From Avibacterium paragallinarum (GTDB lineage: Bacteria; Pseudomonadota; Gammaproteobacteria; Enterobacterales; Pasteurellaceae), in NCBI RefSeq assembly GCF_900450705.1, contig NZ_UGHK01000001.1, positions 682,001 to 746,000 of the forward strand: a stretch of DNA of 64,000 nt, given 5' to 3'. A program made the position numbers and the translations under genes. Of the stretch, positions 42,203-52,796 are shown in pieces. Within the stretch, counting starts at the first letter, position 1. Each line of letters begins with the position of its first letter. The notes beneath the pieces are model-generated. The model ran no database searches, was not told the DNA's origin, and was given only the letters and a program-made list of their open reading frames with translations.

Positions 42203-43093
42203 ATGACAACAGAAGTAACCACCACAGAGCAAAACATCAATCTTCCGGCACAAACTTCCGAATTAATCGACAAAGTGCATTCAATGGAGTTTTCGCAACT
42301 ATTACAACAATATCTCATACCCTATGGCATAAAATTGTTACTTGCCATCGCCATTTATGTCATCGGCAAAAGCATCGCCCGCCTCTTGAGCCGATTACTG
42401 GGTAAAGCGGTGCTACATTCAAGTAAAGATGAAATGTTGCAAAGTTTTGTTTCTTCAATCAGCTATTTTTTATTCCTCTTAATGGTGATTATTGCTGCCC
42501 TTTCCCAACTCGGCATTAATACTTCTTCCCTTGTGGCATTAATTGGTGCGGCTGGCTTAGCCGTTGGCTTAGCATTGCAAAACTCACTGCAAAATTTTGC
42601 CGCAGGTGTGATGATTTTGCTTTTCAAACCCTTTAAGAAAGGCGATGTGATCGAATCTAGCGGTACAGTAGGAAAAGTAGAGAAAATCGGGATCCTATTT
42701 TTGGAATTACGCACAGGCGATAACAAAACCATCTTAATCCCGAACGGCAAAGTGTTTGGCAACAGCATCACAAATTACTCCAGCAACGCTACACGGCGTA
42801 TCGATTTTATTTTTGATATTGACTATAAATCCAATATTGAACAAGCGAAAAGCATTGTAGCAAATATTTTGGATCAAGATTCCCGCATCTTAAAAGAACC
42901 GACTCCAACGATTGCCGTTGGAGCTTTAGCAGCAAATAGCGTACAACTTGTGGTTCGTCCTTGGGTGAATACGTCTGATTACTGGGCGGTGCATTTTGAT
43001 GTTACAGAAAAAGTCAAACTCGCCTTTGACGAAGCAGGTATCGAAATCCCATTCCCACAAATGAACATTCATTTGCCAAAAAAATCAGATTAA
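42203..43093 (+). CDS. mscS: Small-conductance mechanosensitive channel (MscS family)
   Basis: The 296-residue protein has three membrane segments, the third being the glycine/alanine-rich pore helix (ALIGAAGLAVGLALQNSLQN). The MscS beta domain follows (FKKGDVIESSGTVGKVEKIG, ILIPNGKVFGNSITNYS). It opens under membrane tension to release solutes in osmotic downshock. The length is close to that of E. coli MscS (286). It is monocistronic. Confidence 0.93.
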   Translation: MTTEVTTTEQNINLPAQTSELIDKVHSMEFSQLLQQYLIPYGIKLLLAIAIYVIGKSIARLLSRLLGKAVLHSSKDEMLQSFVSSISYFLFLLMVIIAALSQLGINTSSLVALIGAAGLAVGLALQNSLQNFAAGVMILLFKPFKKGDVIESSGTVGKVEKIGILFLELRTGDNKTILIPNGKVFGNSITNYSSNATRRIDFIFDIDYKSNIEQAKSIVANILDQDSRILKEPTPTIAVGALAANSVQLVVRPWVNTSDYWAVHFDVTEKVKLAFDEAGIEIPFPQMNIHLPKKSD

Positions 43094-43184
43094 TTTCGAA
43101 AGAATATGCGATTCTTATCACCTTTCAAATTATATTGTCTTTGGAGCAAAATCTTATTTTGGTTTAACCAATCCTAATAAGTGA

Positions 43185-43218
43185 AAACGTATTTAATCTT
43201 AGATTAAATACGTTTTTT
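43185..43218. terminator. Bidirectional terminator between mscS and ppx
   Basis: A perfect 15-bp stem, AAAACGTATTTAATC/GATTAAATACGTTTT, closes a TTA loop and has T runs on both strands. It serves the two convergent genes. Confidence 0.88.
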
Positions 43219-43223
43219 ATGTG

Positions 43224-44771
43224 TTATTCAAAATAGAGCACTAACCCTAATTCTTTAAGCCGATGATGTTCTGTAATAAGATCATTTCGTATAAGGGGAT
43301 TTTCATTTAGATAATTGTCCTCAAATTGCAATGTCCACTCAGTTGAAGTGCGGTCGGTTTTTAGGGTTATTTTTTCGCTAATTACACTAGCTTGGCGAGA
43401 TTTATTGAGCAAAATCGCTAAACGAAGCAGACGGATTAGGGCGAGGATATCCTGTACATTATAGCGGGAAAATTTAGCCAAATCAGAGAGCTTAATATTA
43501 TTAATTTGATAGCGAACTAAAGTAGCAAGCAGGCGTTGCTGCTCTTTATCAAAACCCGGTAATTCCATATTTTGTAAAATATATGCCGAATGTTTTTGCA
43601 CACCTTTGTGGTTGATTACAAGGCCTACTTCGTGCAGTCGAGCAGCCCAAAACAAAATATCACATATTTCTTCCTGTAACTTTGGATTTTTCCAAATCCT
43701 GTATTGTGTAGTAAGCAATTTGACGCTTTTATAAACACGTTCCGACTGTTCAATATCTAAATTAAATTGTTCGGTGAGGGCAAGAGCAGTGCGTAAGCGA
43801 ATATTGCTCATTTGAAAAGTTTTTTCAAGACTGTACATCACACCTTCACGCAATGCTCCGTCAGAATATCGCATTTCTTCAATGCCGAAAACCTCAAACA
43901 CGGCAGTTAAAATAGCAAGCCCTGGCACGAACACATCGGCACGATCTTCATTTAGCCCGTCTAAATGCAGATCATCAAAATGCTGAACCGATAACACTTT
44001 TTTGCTAAGCTGTGCTAAACGCGATGGAGTGATAATGCCATTTGGATCGAGATTAGCGGCAATCACTTGGTAAACAGTTTTGATCGTGCCAGATGAGCCA
44101 AGTACTGATTGCCAGCCCAATTTGCGGTATTCAAAAGCTAAATCTTCAATTTTATTGACCGCACTTTGTTTTGCCCGCTGAAAATTTTCGGCAGAAATGT
44201 CGCCATTGGGAAAGAATTTTTTCGCAAAGCTCACGCAGCCCATATGGCGACTTTCGGCGATGAGCGGGTGGAAATCTTCACCGATGATCATTTCTGTTGA
44301 GCCGCCGCCGATGTCCACCACAAATTTCCGTCCGATTTCAGGCTGAGTATGCGAAACGCCTGCGTAAATGGTTTTGGCTTCCGTTTGCCCACTAATAATA
44401 TTGATAGAATAGGGGAAAACTTGGGCGGCTTGGCGTAAAAATTCGTCATTATTGACGGCAGTTCGGAGGGTGAATGTGCCGACCACATTTACATTTTCCG
44501 CCTTGAAACCTTGTAAGCGTTCAGCAAAAAGAGCAAGGCAATTTACCCCTCGTTGAATTGCCTCTTGGCTGAGGCGATTGTTTTCATCAAGCCCTTCGGC
44601 GAGCTGAACTTTCTGTTTGAGGCGAGAAAGCACTTGAATTGAGCCGTTGATAATACGGGCGACAATCATATGAAAGCTGTTCGAGCCTAAATCAATGGCA
44701 GCAATTTCTTTCACTTCGCCACGCTGATGGACATAATCCGACGCTTTGCTTAAAAGGTTTTCGTTATTCAT
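43224..44771 (-). CDS. ppx: Exopolyphosphatase (Ppx/GppA family)
   Basis: The 515-residue protein has the actin-like ATPase fold signature IAAIDLGSNSFHMIVAR and FVVDIGGGSTEMIIG, plus a C-terminal HD-like helical domain (AARLHEVGLVINHKG). It releases phosphate from polyphosphate, and the close relative GppA acts on pppGpp. Length and sequence fit Ppx better than GppA, but the two are similar. An uptake sequence lies within the gene near 43348. Confidence 0.9.
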   Translation of the reverse strand: MNNENLLSKASDYVHQRGEVKEIAAIDLGSNSFHMIVARIINGSIQVLSRLKQKVQLAEGLDENNRLSQEAIQRGVNCLALFAERLQGFKAENVNVVGTFTLRTAVNNDEFLRQAAQVFPYSINIISGQTEAKTIYAGVSHTQPEIGRKFVVDIGGGSTEMIIGEDFHPLIAESRHMGCVSFAKKFFPNGDISAENFQRAKQSAVNKIEDLAFEYRKLGWQSVLGSSGTIKTVYQVIAANLDPNGIITPSRLAQLSKKVLSVQHFDDLHLDGLNEDRADVFVPGLAILTAVFEVFGIEEMRYSDGALREGVMYSLEKTFQMSNIRLRTALALTEQFNLDIEQSERVYKSVKLLTTQYRIWKNPKLQEEICDILFWAARLHEVGLVINHKGVQKHSAYILQNMELPGFDKEQQRLLATLVRYQINNIKLSDLAKFSRYNVQDILALIRLLRLAILLNKSRQASVISEKITLKTDRTSTEWTLQFEDNYLNENPLIRNDLITEHHRLKELGLVLYFE

Positions 44772-44788
44772 ACATTGCCCTTATTGCC

Positions 44789-47700
44789 TTAGAAATCAAA
44801 ATGATAAAGAAGATCCACTGCTTGGCTTACGCCAGAAACAGACTGTAAATAAAGTTGCGGCAGTAATTTATACCGCACGGTAAATTCTGCCAACCCGTCA
44901 AATAATCCTACCCCATATTTGAGTTGTAAACGAGGAGTAATATTGCCGCTCACGGTAACTTTTGAGCTGTCGCCCACCCCTTGCGTGCCTAAGCTAAGGT
45001 CTTGAACACCAAAGGCTTCGCCAATACCGCCGACTAATTTACCGCTTTTGGCTAAGCCCATTCCGAGTAAGGCTGCTCCGATCGAACCGCCGGTTCCCGC
45101 TTCGCCACTGTTTTCTAAAGAACGCCCTGTCAGTAAATAAGAAAGGGCTTCATCTTGTGAGGATGCTGGATCAGAAAACACAGTAATTTCAGGTGAACTT
45201 GCCAGTCCAATAACTTTAACCCCAGCGGTAACATTACTATTTTCCATAGTAGCTAGATTACGAATCGCCTCAATATTTAGCATAGGCTGCGAAGGTAAAC
45301 CCGAGAAGCTAATTTGTCCTTTACGAATAAATAAATCTTGCCCATAAGCAGCGTAACGTCCATTTTGCAGATAAATTTGTCCGTATAATCCGAGATTACC
45401 ATTATCTTGTTGTACTGAAAGCGTACCATTAAGACTAGATTTTAAGCCATAGGCTTTCAGTGTTACTTCTTTGCCGATGATGATCTTCAAATCGGAACGA
45501 ATTTGCATACCGCTTTGGGTTTGTGCTTTGATTTGCCCTTGTGTGAGCGGGGTGATTTTGGTTTTGTCTGGCCCGTCTAAAATCACTTCATCGCTGCTTA
45601 CGGCGACCGCACTGTCGGGTAACCCTTCAATGGCAATTCTTGCCCAAGGAATATCTACCGTGCCAGAAATATCCAACAATTTCGGGCTGGCAGAAAGTGC
45701 TACATTTGGGCTGACTTTTAATTTAGCCATTGCAGGGATATTTACGCTGAAGCGATCGGCTTTGGCGATTAAATGCGTGTTCCAATGTTCGATGTCCCGC
45801 CAATTGGCATCACCGCTTAGATCTAAACGGCTATCTGGGGTTTGCAATGCTCCTTGCAAGGTGGAGTGATTACCCATAAAACGCAGTGCCAAGTTCCCTT
45901 GTTTAATTTCAAAAGGCAGGGTTTTGGTGATAGCACTGATTTGATTAACATCAAAATTCCCGTGCAATAGCGGATTATTCAGATTTCCGCCAAGGGTGAG
46001 ATTTGCCATAATTTCACCATTGACTTTCTCACCGCTCGAAAGTAGCTGATTTGCCAGTTTTAAATTCAGATGCTGAACGCTGATCGTGCCGCCTAACGTG
46101 CGTGATTTAGCTAAATCTTGTATGCTAAGTTGTGTATTTAAACGCCCGTTATCCGCCAGATCCACTTGGCTATCTAAATGTAATTGATCGTTCGCCATTT
46201 GGGCTTTGACGGTTAAATTGGAAATCGGCAGTCTAAAGGTGCGGTAGTCCAGTTTCTCCGCCATTTCTAAATGATTGCCCGTCAGTTCAACATTTAATTT
46301 AAGTGGCTGATTAGTCGCCCATTCCACTTTTCCGTTACTTTGTAAAATGCCTTTAAATTGTTCTTTTTCCAGCAGTTTATTCACTAAATTAAGATCTAAC
46401 TTGCGTAATTGGAACGGCAATTCTCCCGATTTTCCAGCAGTAAATGCCGTAGGGAAGCAAAGCTCAATGTCGCTATTCAGCCAACAATGGGAAGCAATGT
46501 TGGCTTCGATTTTTTGTTGGTTGTAAGCGATATTCACCGCCTGATTGGTTTGCCATTTTCCGATAGGGGATTGAATATCCACGCCACTTAGCACGCCTTT
46601 CCAAACTTGTGAAGTGCGGTCAAAATTTCCTGTGATTTTTAAATTCGCCGCTACAGGTTTGCCTTGCGATTGGAGTTGCAAGCTATGATTTTTCTCATCG
46701 CCTTTCAAACTCAAGTTGGCTTGATTGAGGGCAACACTGTCATAATGCAAGCCGTTTATATCCATCTCAAGACTTCCTTGAATCACTTGATCCGCACTGA
46801 TACGGCCTTTCAGGCTAAATTGGTTAAGTTGCAGTTGTTGAAAGTGGATACGGCTTCCTGTTAAATCCACGTCGATATTCGGCGAGTGAATATCCCCTTT
46901 GAGATTAGCATAGCCCGCTAAACTGGCGGATAAATCAGGCAATAAACCTTTTAAATCAGGAGCTTGGATATTGAGTGCTAAGTCGGATTGCTTCCCCACA
47001 TTGCCCTTTACAGCGATGTGGTTTTTGCCATAATCCAGTACTAAATTAGGAATGGTTAATAGGCTGTCATTACTGGCGTTGAGTTCGCCCACCAAACTGA
47101 GCGGTTGTCGTGAAAGTGTGCCGTTTATGGCTAAATCAGCCACCTGCATTTGCCATTTTTGCCCTTTGATCTCGCCTTGTGTCGCGAGTTTTCCCGATAG
47201 CACAGCGGGCATTGTCGGCAAATAAGGCCTGATATTGAGCTGAGCAAAATCCAGCCCACTTTGCCATTGCACGCCATCAGCCCAATTAATGTTGCCTTGT
47301 AAATTTGCCGTCCCTTGCAAGGTTTTCAGTTGAAATTGGGAGATTGTCGCTTGCGAAAGCCCCCCGTTAATCAGGCTCGTCAGTTTGGTGCGAGGCACGC
47401 CCATACCCTGTGCATTGCCGTTGAGTTGAATGCGATAATCCAGTAAATCCCCACTAACTTGTAAGGAAAGATCCTTAATTTTCAGCGGATCTTTTTCTTT
47501 TAGATCAAAAGGATACTGCACATTTTGGCTGCTGAGGCTGAGGTTCAGCGGGGTTCTCTCCACGTTGAGTTGAGCTTCGGCATTCAGATGGGCGTTAATC
47601 CCGCCAGAGGTTTGTACATCAAGCTGCGTTTTGCCGCGTAATTCCCCCGAAAGGTTGAGGGTTAAATCTGTCTTTGGTAAAACAAGCTGTTTTTCTTGCT

Positions 47701-48742
47701 CGATTTGGGCGATATGGCTTTGCAATTTGACATTCAACGGAAATTGCTCCGCCAGTTGAATTTGCCCCTGCCCTTCAAGCGTTCCCACAGAGCTTTCAAT
47801 GCTTAGTGTTTGTAGTTCAACGCGATCGCCGTTGCTGTCCGCTTTGAGTTGTAAGTGCGGTAGGTTAATTTGCTGTTTTTGTTCGCCATTAGTGCTGACA
47901 TATTGCCACTGTGTTCCTTCAATATTTTGAATGTGGAAATCAAAAGGCAGCTCAATTTTTGGTAGATCGGCTAAAAGTGGCTGGCTGAGTTTTTGCTCTA
48001 ACGCTTGCCAATCAATCGGGGAATTTTTCGCCTCATTGCTCGCTGATTTGGTATCTTCGTTTTCAGCTTTAGTTGAGGAACTATTTTGCATTTGAACGAT
48101 TAATTGATCGATCTGCGTTGGGGCAAGGGTAAAACCTTGTTCGTTATTTAGACTAAGTGCGGTGTGAAAACGGGCTAAATTTATTTGGTTCTCATCGATC
48201 TTAACTTGCAGATTTTGCACATTCACTTGATCCACCTGAACGGAAATCGGCAGCTCAATTTTGTGCATTGGCGTGCTGGGTTCGTTTTTTTCCTCTGACG
48301 GCGGCAGCAGGGCAGTATCGATCTCGATCTGCGGATCTTGCAGGCTGAGATCCCGCAGGCAAACTTGTTTTTGCATTAAGCAATGAAAATCCAGTTGCAC
48401 GCGGGCTTGGGCGAGGTGGGTTTTCACCCCTTGTTGCTGATAGGTGAGATTGGTTAGCACTAGCCCTTGTTGCAAATCCCCCTCTGTGCGTTCAATGCTC
48501 AGGCTATCCATCAATTTATCCGCGAGCTGGATCAGCTTATGCTGCCCGAACGGGGTGGCTAAGGCGGCGATGAGGAAAAAAATAGGCAAAAAAATGACCG
48601 CACTTATCATCAGCACACATTTTCCCCAATGGCGTTTTTTTACTACGGGAGGCGTTGGCGTGCCGTTTTGCTCTGCGGACGCTTGAGGTTGTTCAAGTGC
48701 GGTGCGATGATTTTGCGTTTTTTGATCTTCGTTTTGAGCCAT
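44789..48742 (-). CDS. tamB: Translocation and assembly module subunit TamB
   Basis: Start chosen at ATG 48742, where AAGG sits nine bases upstream; ATG 48748 is two codons earlier. The roughly 1317-residue protein has an N-terminal membrane anchor (VLMISAVIFLPIFFLIAALA), a very long repetitive beta-groove (AsmA/TamB-like) and the DUF490 C-terminus (QLKYGVGLFDGLAEFTVRYK). TamB spans the periplasm and partners TamA; recent work links it to phospholipid transport. It lies nine bases after tamA as an operon. Confidence 0.94.
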   Translation of the reverse strand: MAQNEDQKTQNHRTALEQPQASAEQNGTPTPPVVKKRHWGKCVLMISAVIFLPIFFLIAALATPFGQHKLIQLADKLMDSLSIERTEGDLQQGLVLTNLTYQQQGVKTHLAQARVQLDFHCLMQKQVCLRDLSLQDPQIEIDTALLPPSEEKNEPSTPMHKIELPISVQVDQVNVQNLQVKIDENQINLARFHTALSLNNEQGFTLAPTQIDQLIVQMQNSSSTKAENEDTKSASNEAKNSPIDWQALEQKLSQPLLADLPKIELPFDFHIQNIEGTQWQYVSTNGEQKQQINLPHLQLKADSNGDRVELQTLSIESSVGTLEGQGQIQLAEQFPLNVKLQSHIAQIEQEKQLVLPKTDLTLNLSGELRGKTQLDVQTSGGINAHLNAEAQLNVERTPLNLSLSSQNVQYPFDLKEKDPLKIKDLSLQVSGDLLDYRIQLNGNAQGMGVPRTKLTSLINGGLSQATISQFQLKTLQGTANLQGNINWADGVQWQSGLDFAQLNIRPYLPTMPAVLSGKLATQGEIKGQKWQMQVADLAINGTLSRQPLSLVGELNASNDSLLTIPNLVLDYGKNHIAVKGNVGKQSDLALNIQAPDLKGLLPDLSASLAGYANLKGDIHSPNIDVDLTGSRIHFQQLQLNQFSLKGRISADQVIQGSLEMDINGLHYDSVALNQANLSLKGDEKNHSLQLQSQGKPVAANLKITGNFDRTSQVWKGVLSGVDIQSPIGKWQTNQAVNIAYNQQKIEANIASHCWLNSDIELCFPTAFTAGKSGELPFQLRKLDLNLVNKLLEKEQFKGILQSNGKVEWATNQPLKLNVELTGNHLEMAEKLDYRTFRLPISNLTVKAQMANDQLHLDSQVDLADNGRLNTQLSIQDLAKSRTLGGTISVQHLNLKLANQLLSSGEKVNGEIMANLTLGGNLNNPLLHGNFDVNQISAITKTLPFEIKQGNLALRFMGNHSTLQGALQTPDSRLDLSGDANWRDIEHWNTHLIAKADRFSVNIPAMAKLKVSPNVALSASPKLLDISGTVDIPWARIAIEGLPDSAVAVSSDEVILDGPDKTKITPLTQGQIKAQTQSGMQIRSDLKIIIGKEVTLKAYGLKSSLNGTLSVQQDNGNLGLYGQIYLQNGRYAAYGQDLFIRKGQISFSGLPSQPMLNIEAIRNLATMENSNVTAGVKVIGLASSPEITVFSDPASSQDEALSYLLTGRSLENSGEAGTGGSIGAALLGMGLAKSGKLVGGIGEAFGVQDLSLGTQGVGDSSKVTVSGNITPRLQLKYGVGLFDGLAEFTVRYKLLPQLYLQSVSGVSQAVDLLYHFDF

Positions 48743-48757
48743 AGCCATATGCCTTTT

Positions 48758-50524
48758 TTATAATTCTGAACCTAATCCAATGTAAAATTGAATATTTTTG
48801 CTGTTGTCTTTATCGCGAATGGGGGTGGCGATGTCAAATTTAATCGCCCCGATCGGGGAAGCCCAACGTACGCCCACGCCAGCTCCGTAACGCAGTTCAT
48901 CAACGCTGTATTTGTCTGCTGCAAGCCCCGTGTCGGCAAAGGTCGCGAGCCACCAATCTTCGTACACTTGATATTGATATTCCGCACTGCCCGTCAGCAA
49001 TTTAGACGCACCGATCAATTTTCCTTCGCTATTTTTGGGCGAGATTTTTTTATAGCCGTAGCCTCTCACGCTGCGATCACCCCCCGCGAAAAAGCGAAGT
49101 GCGGGCGGAATGCGTTCAAAGTCGCTAGTTTTGAGCCAACCGATTTCTCCGCGAACTAAAAAGCGATGGTTGTCAGCGAAGGTGCGAATCCACGCGGTTG
49201 AGGCTTGCACTTTCAAGAAATTCACATCAGACAGCCAGATTTTGCGTCCAAAATCCACCGTGATACGCTGAGTATCGCCCCAGGTTGGGAACACGCCACC
49301 TTTCAGCCTTGTACGACTTGCCGAGGCGGTGGGATAGACAAGCCAAGTTTTATCGGAATGATCCGCTTGAATAAAGGAATCATAACGCACCCGCAAACCC
49401 AGTGCGTGTTGCCAACCCGTTGGGCGATTCCAATAGCGTAACGCGGCAAAGGTCGCGGCGGAGGTTTCGGTGTCGTTGCTATTTTCCTGTTCATACCCCG
49501 TAGAAAATTCATAATAATAGCGTAAAGGATTTTTCAGCAGCGGCATTTTGTAAGTGGCTTCAATGGTTTGCTTCGGAGAGGACGCATAAACATTAAGGTT
49601 GAAGCTATGCCCACGACTATTGATCCAAGGCTTCAGCCAGCCGAATTGGAGGCGAGGCCCTACATCGGTGGAATAGCCGATCCCGATGTCCATTGAGTTT
49701 TTCTTGCGAGGCGTGAGTAGCACATCAACATTGACGATTTTATTTTTTTCATCTAAGTTAGGTTGCACTAATACCGAGCTGAACCAGTTGGTGGAGGTGT
49801 AATCATTGGTGAAACTGGAAAGATCATTGATCAAGTAAGGTTGTCCCTCTTTGATCTCCATCATATTGTGTAAATAATCCTCGCGAATCTGCGAACGAGT
49901 AAAGGTAAACCGTCCGAAGCGGTAGCGATCCCCCGTGTTGTAAATCAGTTTCCACCAGCCTTGATCGGTGGAAGGCTTGACTAACAACTGCGAAGCCTCA
50001 AATTCCGCATCAAAATACCCCCGTGCGAGGGCTATGGTTTGCAGGCTACTTTTGTAATCGTCATATTTTGAGTGATACAGCATATCGCCGATTTTCGGCA
50101 GTTTTTTCTCTAAGACTTGAAAGGCTTCATCGTCTTTGCCTTGCCCTAACACTAGCACATCAAACCCCGCGAGCAACACGGGCTTGCCCGCATTCACATC
50201 GGCAATCAGCACAGGGCGTTTGCCATCTTTCGCGGGCTGGAGGGAAAAATCAATTTTGATATTGTAATAACCATAAACCCTTAAGGCTTTTTTGATGGCT
50301 TCGCTAACTAAATATTGATAGCGATCTGAACCGTCAGCTTCTTCGCTGTCGATCATTTTGGTGTAAATATCCACGTTTTCAATGGCTTTTACCCCTTTCA
50401 CGCCGATGACTTTTAAATCAACGCGATGCTCGGCTTGAGCATTAAAACTGATGATGCTACAGCCCATCATTAGGCAAGATACTATGCGTAAATGGCGTTT
50501 TTTTTGTTGTAATAATTTTATCAT
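48758..50524 (-). CDS. tamA: Translocation and assembly module subunit TamA
   Basis: The 588-residue Omp85-family protein has a signal peptide (cut after FNAQA), three POTRA domains (residues about 35-275) and a 16-stranded beta-barrel ending in IQFYIGLGSEL. The conserved RGYGYK motif of lid loop 6 is present (SVRGYGYKKISP). It inserts certain outer-membrane proteins together with TamB. It is the first gene of tamAB. Confidence 0.94.
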   Translation of the reverse strand: MIKLLQQKKRHLRIVSCLMMGCSIISFNAQAEHRVDLKVIGVKGVKAIENVDIYTKMIDSEEADGSDRYQYLVSEAIKKALRVYGYYNIKIDFSLQPAKDGKRPVLIADVNAGKPVLLAGFDVLVLGQGKDDEAFQVLEKKLPKIGDMLYHSKYDDYKSSLQTIALARGYFDAEFEASQLLVKPSTDQGWWKLIYNTGDRYRFGRFTFTRSQIREDYLHNMMEIKEGQPYLINDLSSFTNDYTSTNWFSSVLVQPNLDEKNKIVNVDVLLTPRKKNSMDIGIGYSTDVGPRLQFGWLKPWINSRGHSFNLNVYASSPKQTIEATYKMPLLKNPLRYYYEFSTGYEQENSNDTETSAATFAALRYWNRPTGWQHALGLRVRYDSFIQADHSDKTWLVYPTASASRTRLKGGVFPTWGDTQRITVDFGRKIWLSDVNFLKVQASTAWIRTFADNHRFLVRGEIGWLKTSDFERIPPALRFFAGGDRSVRGYGYKKISPKNSEGKLIGASKLLTGSAEYQYQVYEDWWLATFADTGLAADKYSVDELRYGAGVGVRWASPIGAIKFDIATPIRDKDNSKNIQFYIGLGSEL

Positions 50525-50626
50525 TTTTTCTAAGTTATTTATTCAGCTTAGGCTTTATTTCTAGCTCAATCTACTATGCCACAAGGCTCAAATGAATGTA
50601 AATGCAGTGCGTTTTGATCGCATTTT

Positions 50627-52198
50627 TTATGAATGCAATAAATGCCGTTTACGCACACCAAATAGAGCTAATGCTGCGACATAAATCAGGGCGGCGAGGG
50701 CAATCAGCCAAGCGAGCCAATGAACGCGTTGTAAAAAACTCATTTGTTGCCAAAGGTCTAAACTTGGGCAATAGTGCCAAATTACGCCGCCCATAGCCAG
50801 CCCTGCCAATAAAACTTTGACAAAAAACACCGCACTTTGTTTACTAAAATGATAAATATTTGCCCGAGCCAAGCCACGATAGAGCAAATAGGCGTTCAGC
50901 GTGGCAGACATCGCAGAAGCAATGGCTAAACCCACATAACTAAAGGGAATGGCAAGCAGGTTAAATGCCATATTGCTCACCATTGCGATAATGCCGATTT
51001 TCACGGGGGTTTTGGTGTCTTGGCGGGCATAGTAACCATTGGCGAGAATTTTAATCAGCATAAAGCTCAACAGCCCCGCATTAAAGGCGAGCAGGGAATA
51101 GGAAGCGGCTTGCACATCAGAAAAGAGGAATTGACCTCGCATAAATAGCACTAGCAACATCGGTTGTGCCAACACGCCAATGCCGATCATCGCAGGCACG
51201 CCGAGCAACAAAATCATTCGCACGCCCCAATCCATTGTGTTGCGAAAATCCACCGCACTTTGTTCGGCATTATCCGAACGATTAACGTGGTGGCGGGCGA
51301 GGGTTGGCAAGATCACAGTAGAAATGGCGATACCAAAAAGCCCAAGAGGAAATTCGAGCAAGCGATCGGAATAATACAGCCAGCTAATCGAGCCTGTCAT
51401 CAGGAAACTGGCGATAAAGGTATCAAGCAGTAAATTGATTTGGCTCACGGAAACGCCGAATAACGCGGGGATCATCAGCGTACGAATTTTCTTCACCCCT
51501 TCATCATTCCACGCCCATCGCGGTTTCACCAAAAGCCCTGCTTTTTTTAAGAACGGCAGTTGAAATAAAAATTGTAGCAATCCGCCGATAAAAATCCCGA
51601 TAGCCAAGGCGAGATCGGGGCTGCTGGTATGAGGGGCAAGAAAAAGTGCGGTGCAAATCATCGCCACATTGAGCAACACAGGGGAAAACGCCATTACGCC
51701 GAACTTGCCCAAAGTGTTTAAAATCGCCCCTGAGAGGGCGACAAAGGTGATAAACCACAGGTAGGGAAAGGTAATTTTGAGTAATAACGAGGCCTGCTCG
51801 AATTTTTCCGCGTTTACCCCGTCATTAAGCCAGTCGATGAACCAGCCCGTGCCAAAAATAGCGGCAACGACAGGCGATCCGACCATCGCAAAAAGGGTAA
51901 CAAGGGTAACCAATCCTCCCAAAGTGCCAGACACTTTGCTGATAAATTGCTGAGTTTTGCTGAGATCGCCGGCTTTTTGGTATTCCGCCAACACAGGCAC
52001 AAAGGCTTGAGAAAATGCCCCTTCGGCAAATAAACGGCGTAAAAAATTGGGAATGCGATTGGCGAATAAAAACACATCAGCTGCCACACCCGCCCCGATA
52101 ATTTGGGCGATGATCACATCTCGTACCAGCCCCAAGACGCGGGAAACTAAGGTCATTACACTGACGATAATGCCAGATTTTAATAATCGTTTACTCAA
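50627..52198 (-). CDS. murJ: Lipid II flippase MurJ (MviN)
   Basis: The 523-residue membrane protein of the MOP superfamily has 14 predicted helices. The conserved N-terminus MTLVSRVLGLVRDVIIAQIIG and RLFAEGAFSQAFVPVLAEY are characteristic. It flips lipid II across the inner membrane for peptidoglycan synthesis and is essential in E. coli. It is divergent from rpsT, a common gammaproteobacterial neighbourhood. Confidence 0.95.
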   Translation of the reverse strand: MSKRLLKSGIIVSVMTLVSRVLGLVRDVIIAQIIGAGVAADVFLFANRIPNFLRRLFAEGAFSQAFVPVLAEYQKAGDLSKTQQFISKVSGTLGGLVTLVTLFAMVGSPVVAAIFGTGWFIDWLNDGVNAEKFEQASLLLKITFPYLWFITFVALSGAILNTLGKFGVMAFSPVLLNVAMICTALFLAPHTSSPDLALAIGIFIGGLLQFLFQLPFLKKAGLLVKPRWAWNDEGVKKIRTLMIPALFGVSVSQINLLLDTFIASFLMTGSISWLYYSDRLLEFPLGLFGIAISTVILPTLARHHVNRSDNAEQSAVDFRNTMDWGVRMILLLGVPAMIGIGVLAQPMLLVLFMRGQFLFSDVQAASYSLLAFNAGLLSFMLIKILANGYYARQDTKTPVKIGIIAMVSNMAFNLLAIPFSYVGLAIASAMSATLNAYLLYRGLARANIYHFSKQSAVFFVKVLLAGLAMGGVIWHYCPSLDLWQQMSFLQRVHWLAWLIALAALIYVAALALFGVRKRHLLHS

Positions 52199-52288
52199 AA
52201 TAGCTTTCTCATCAAGAAAAATTTGGCTTAATTGTATAGAAATTTTGTTTTTAAGCTATATTCTAGCCAAAAAAACTGATAAAATCTC

Positions 52289-52308
52289 GCCCACATCGTT
52301 TGGTGGGC
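52289..52308. other. Hairpin in the murJ-rpsT intergenic region
   Basis: GCCCAC/GTGGGC (6 bp, 8-base loop) lies about 90 bases upstream of the rpsT promoter. Its role is unclear; there is no T run. Confidence 0.35.
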
Positions 52309-52396
52309 TAATTTTGAAAGCCGCATTTTTCGCGAACGATGCAGACTTTCGGTTGTGTCTCACCGAGTAATCAAGCTAAATTTTGCTAATTGTTTA

Positions 52397-52425
52397 TTGA
52401 CAATTATTGAACGAAAAGGCATAGT
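52397..52425 (+). promoter_or_regulatory. Promoter of rpsT
   Basis: A perfect TTGACA (52397-52402) is 17 bases from CATAGT (52420-52425), about 50 bases before rpsT. Confidence 0.6.
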
Positions 52426-52476
52426 TTACGCCTTTATTTATTCCATAAACTAACAGAAATTTTTAGGAGTTTGACC

Positions 52477-52740
52477 TTGGCTAATATCAAGTCAGCTAAA
52501 AAACGTGCGGTTCAATCTGAAAAACGCCGCCAACACAATGCAAGCCAACGCTCTATGATGCGTACTTACATTAAAAAAGTTTACGCAGCCGTAGCAGCAG
52601 GTGAAAAAGCCGTTGCTGAAGCCGCTTTTGTCGAAATGCAAAAAGTTGTGGATCGTATGGCTTCTAAAGGCTTAATCCACAAAAACAAAGCTGCGAACCA
52701 CAAATCTAAATTATCTGCTCAAATCAAAAAATTAGCGTAA
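52477..52740 (+). CDS. rpsT: 30S ribosomal protein bS20 (UUG start)
   Basis: The protein reads [20 protein letters not shown] after the start and has 87 residues, the E. coli length. It begins with TTG at 52477, seven bases after AGGAGT. A TTG two codons earlier (52471) sits too close to that site. E. coli rpsT also uses UUG, which is tied to S20 autoregulation, so the rare start is probably conserved and functional. S20 binds 16S rRNA early in assembly. Confidence 0.95.
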   Translation: MANIKSAKKRAVQSEKRRQHNASQRSMMRTYIKKVYAAVAAGEKAVAEAAFVEMQKVVDRMASKGLIHKNKAANHKSKLSAQIKKLA

Positions 52741-52768
52741 TTCAGATTTAAAAAACGATTCAAAATCC

Positions 52769-52796
52769 AACCGCACTTTTAAGGTGCGGTTTTTTA
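52769..52796. terminator. Terminator after rpsT
   Basis: AACCGCAC/GTGCGGTT (8 bp, 7-base loop) carries an uptake core in the stem and ends in TTTTTT. It overlaps the stop codon of the convergent ytjB gene. Confidence 0.85.
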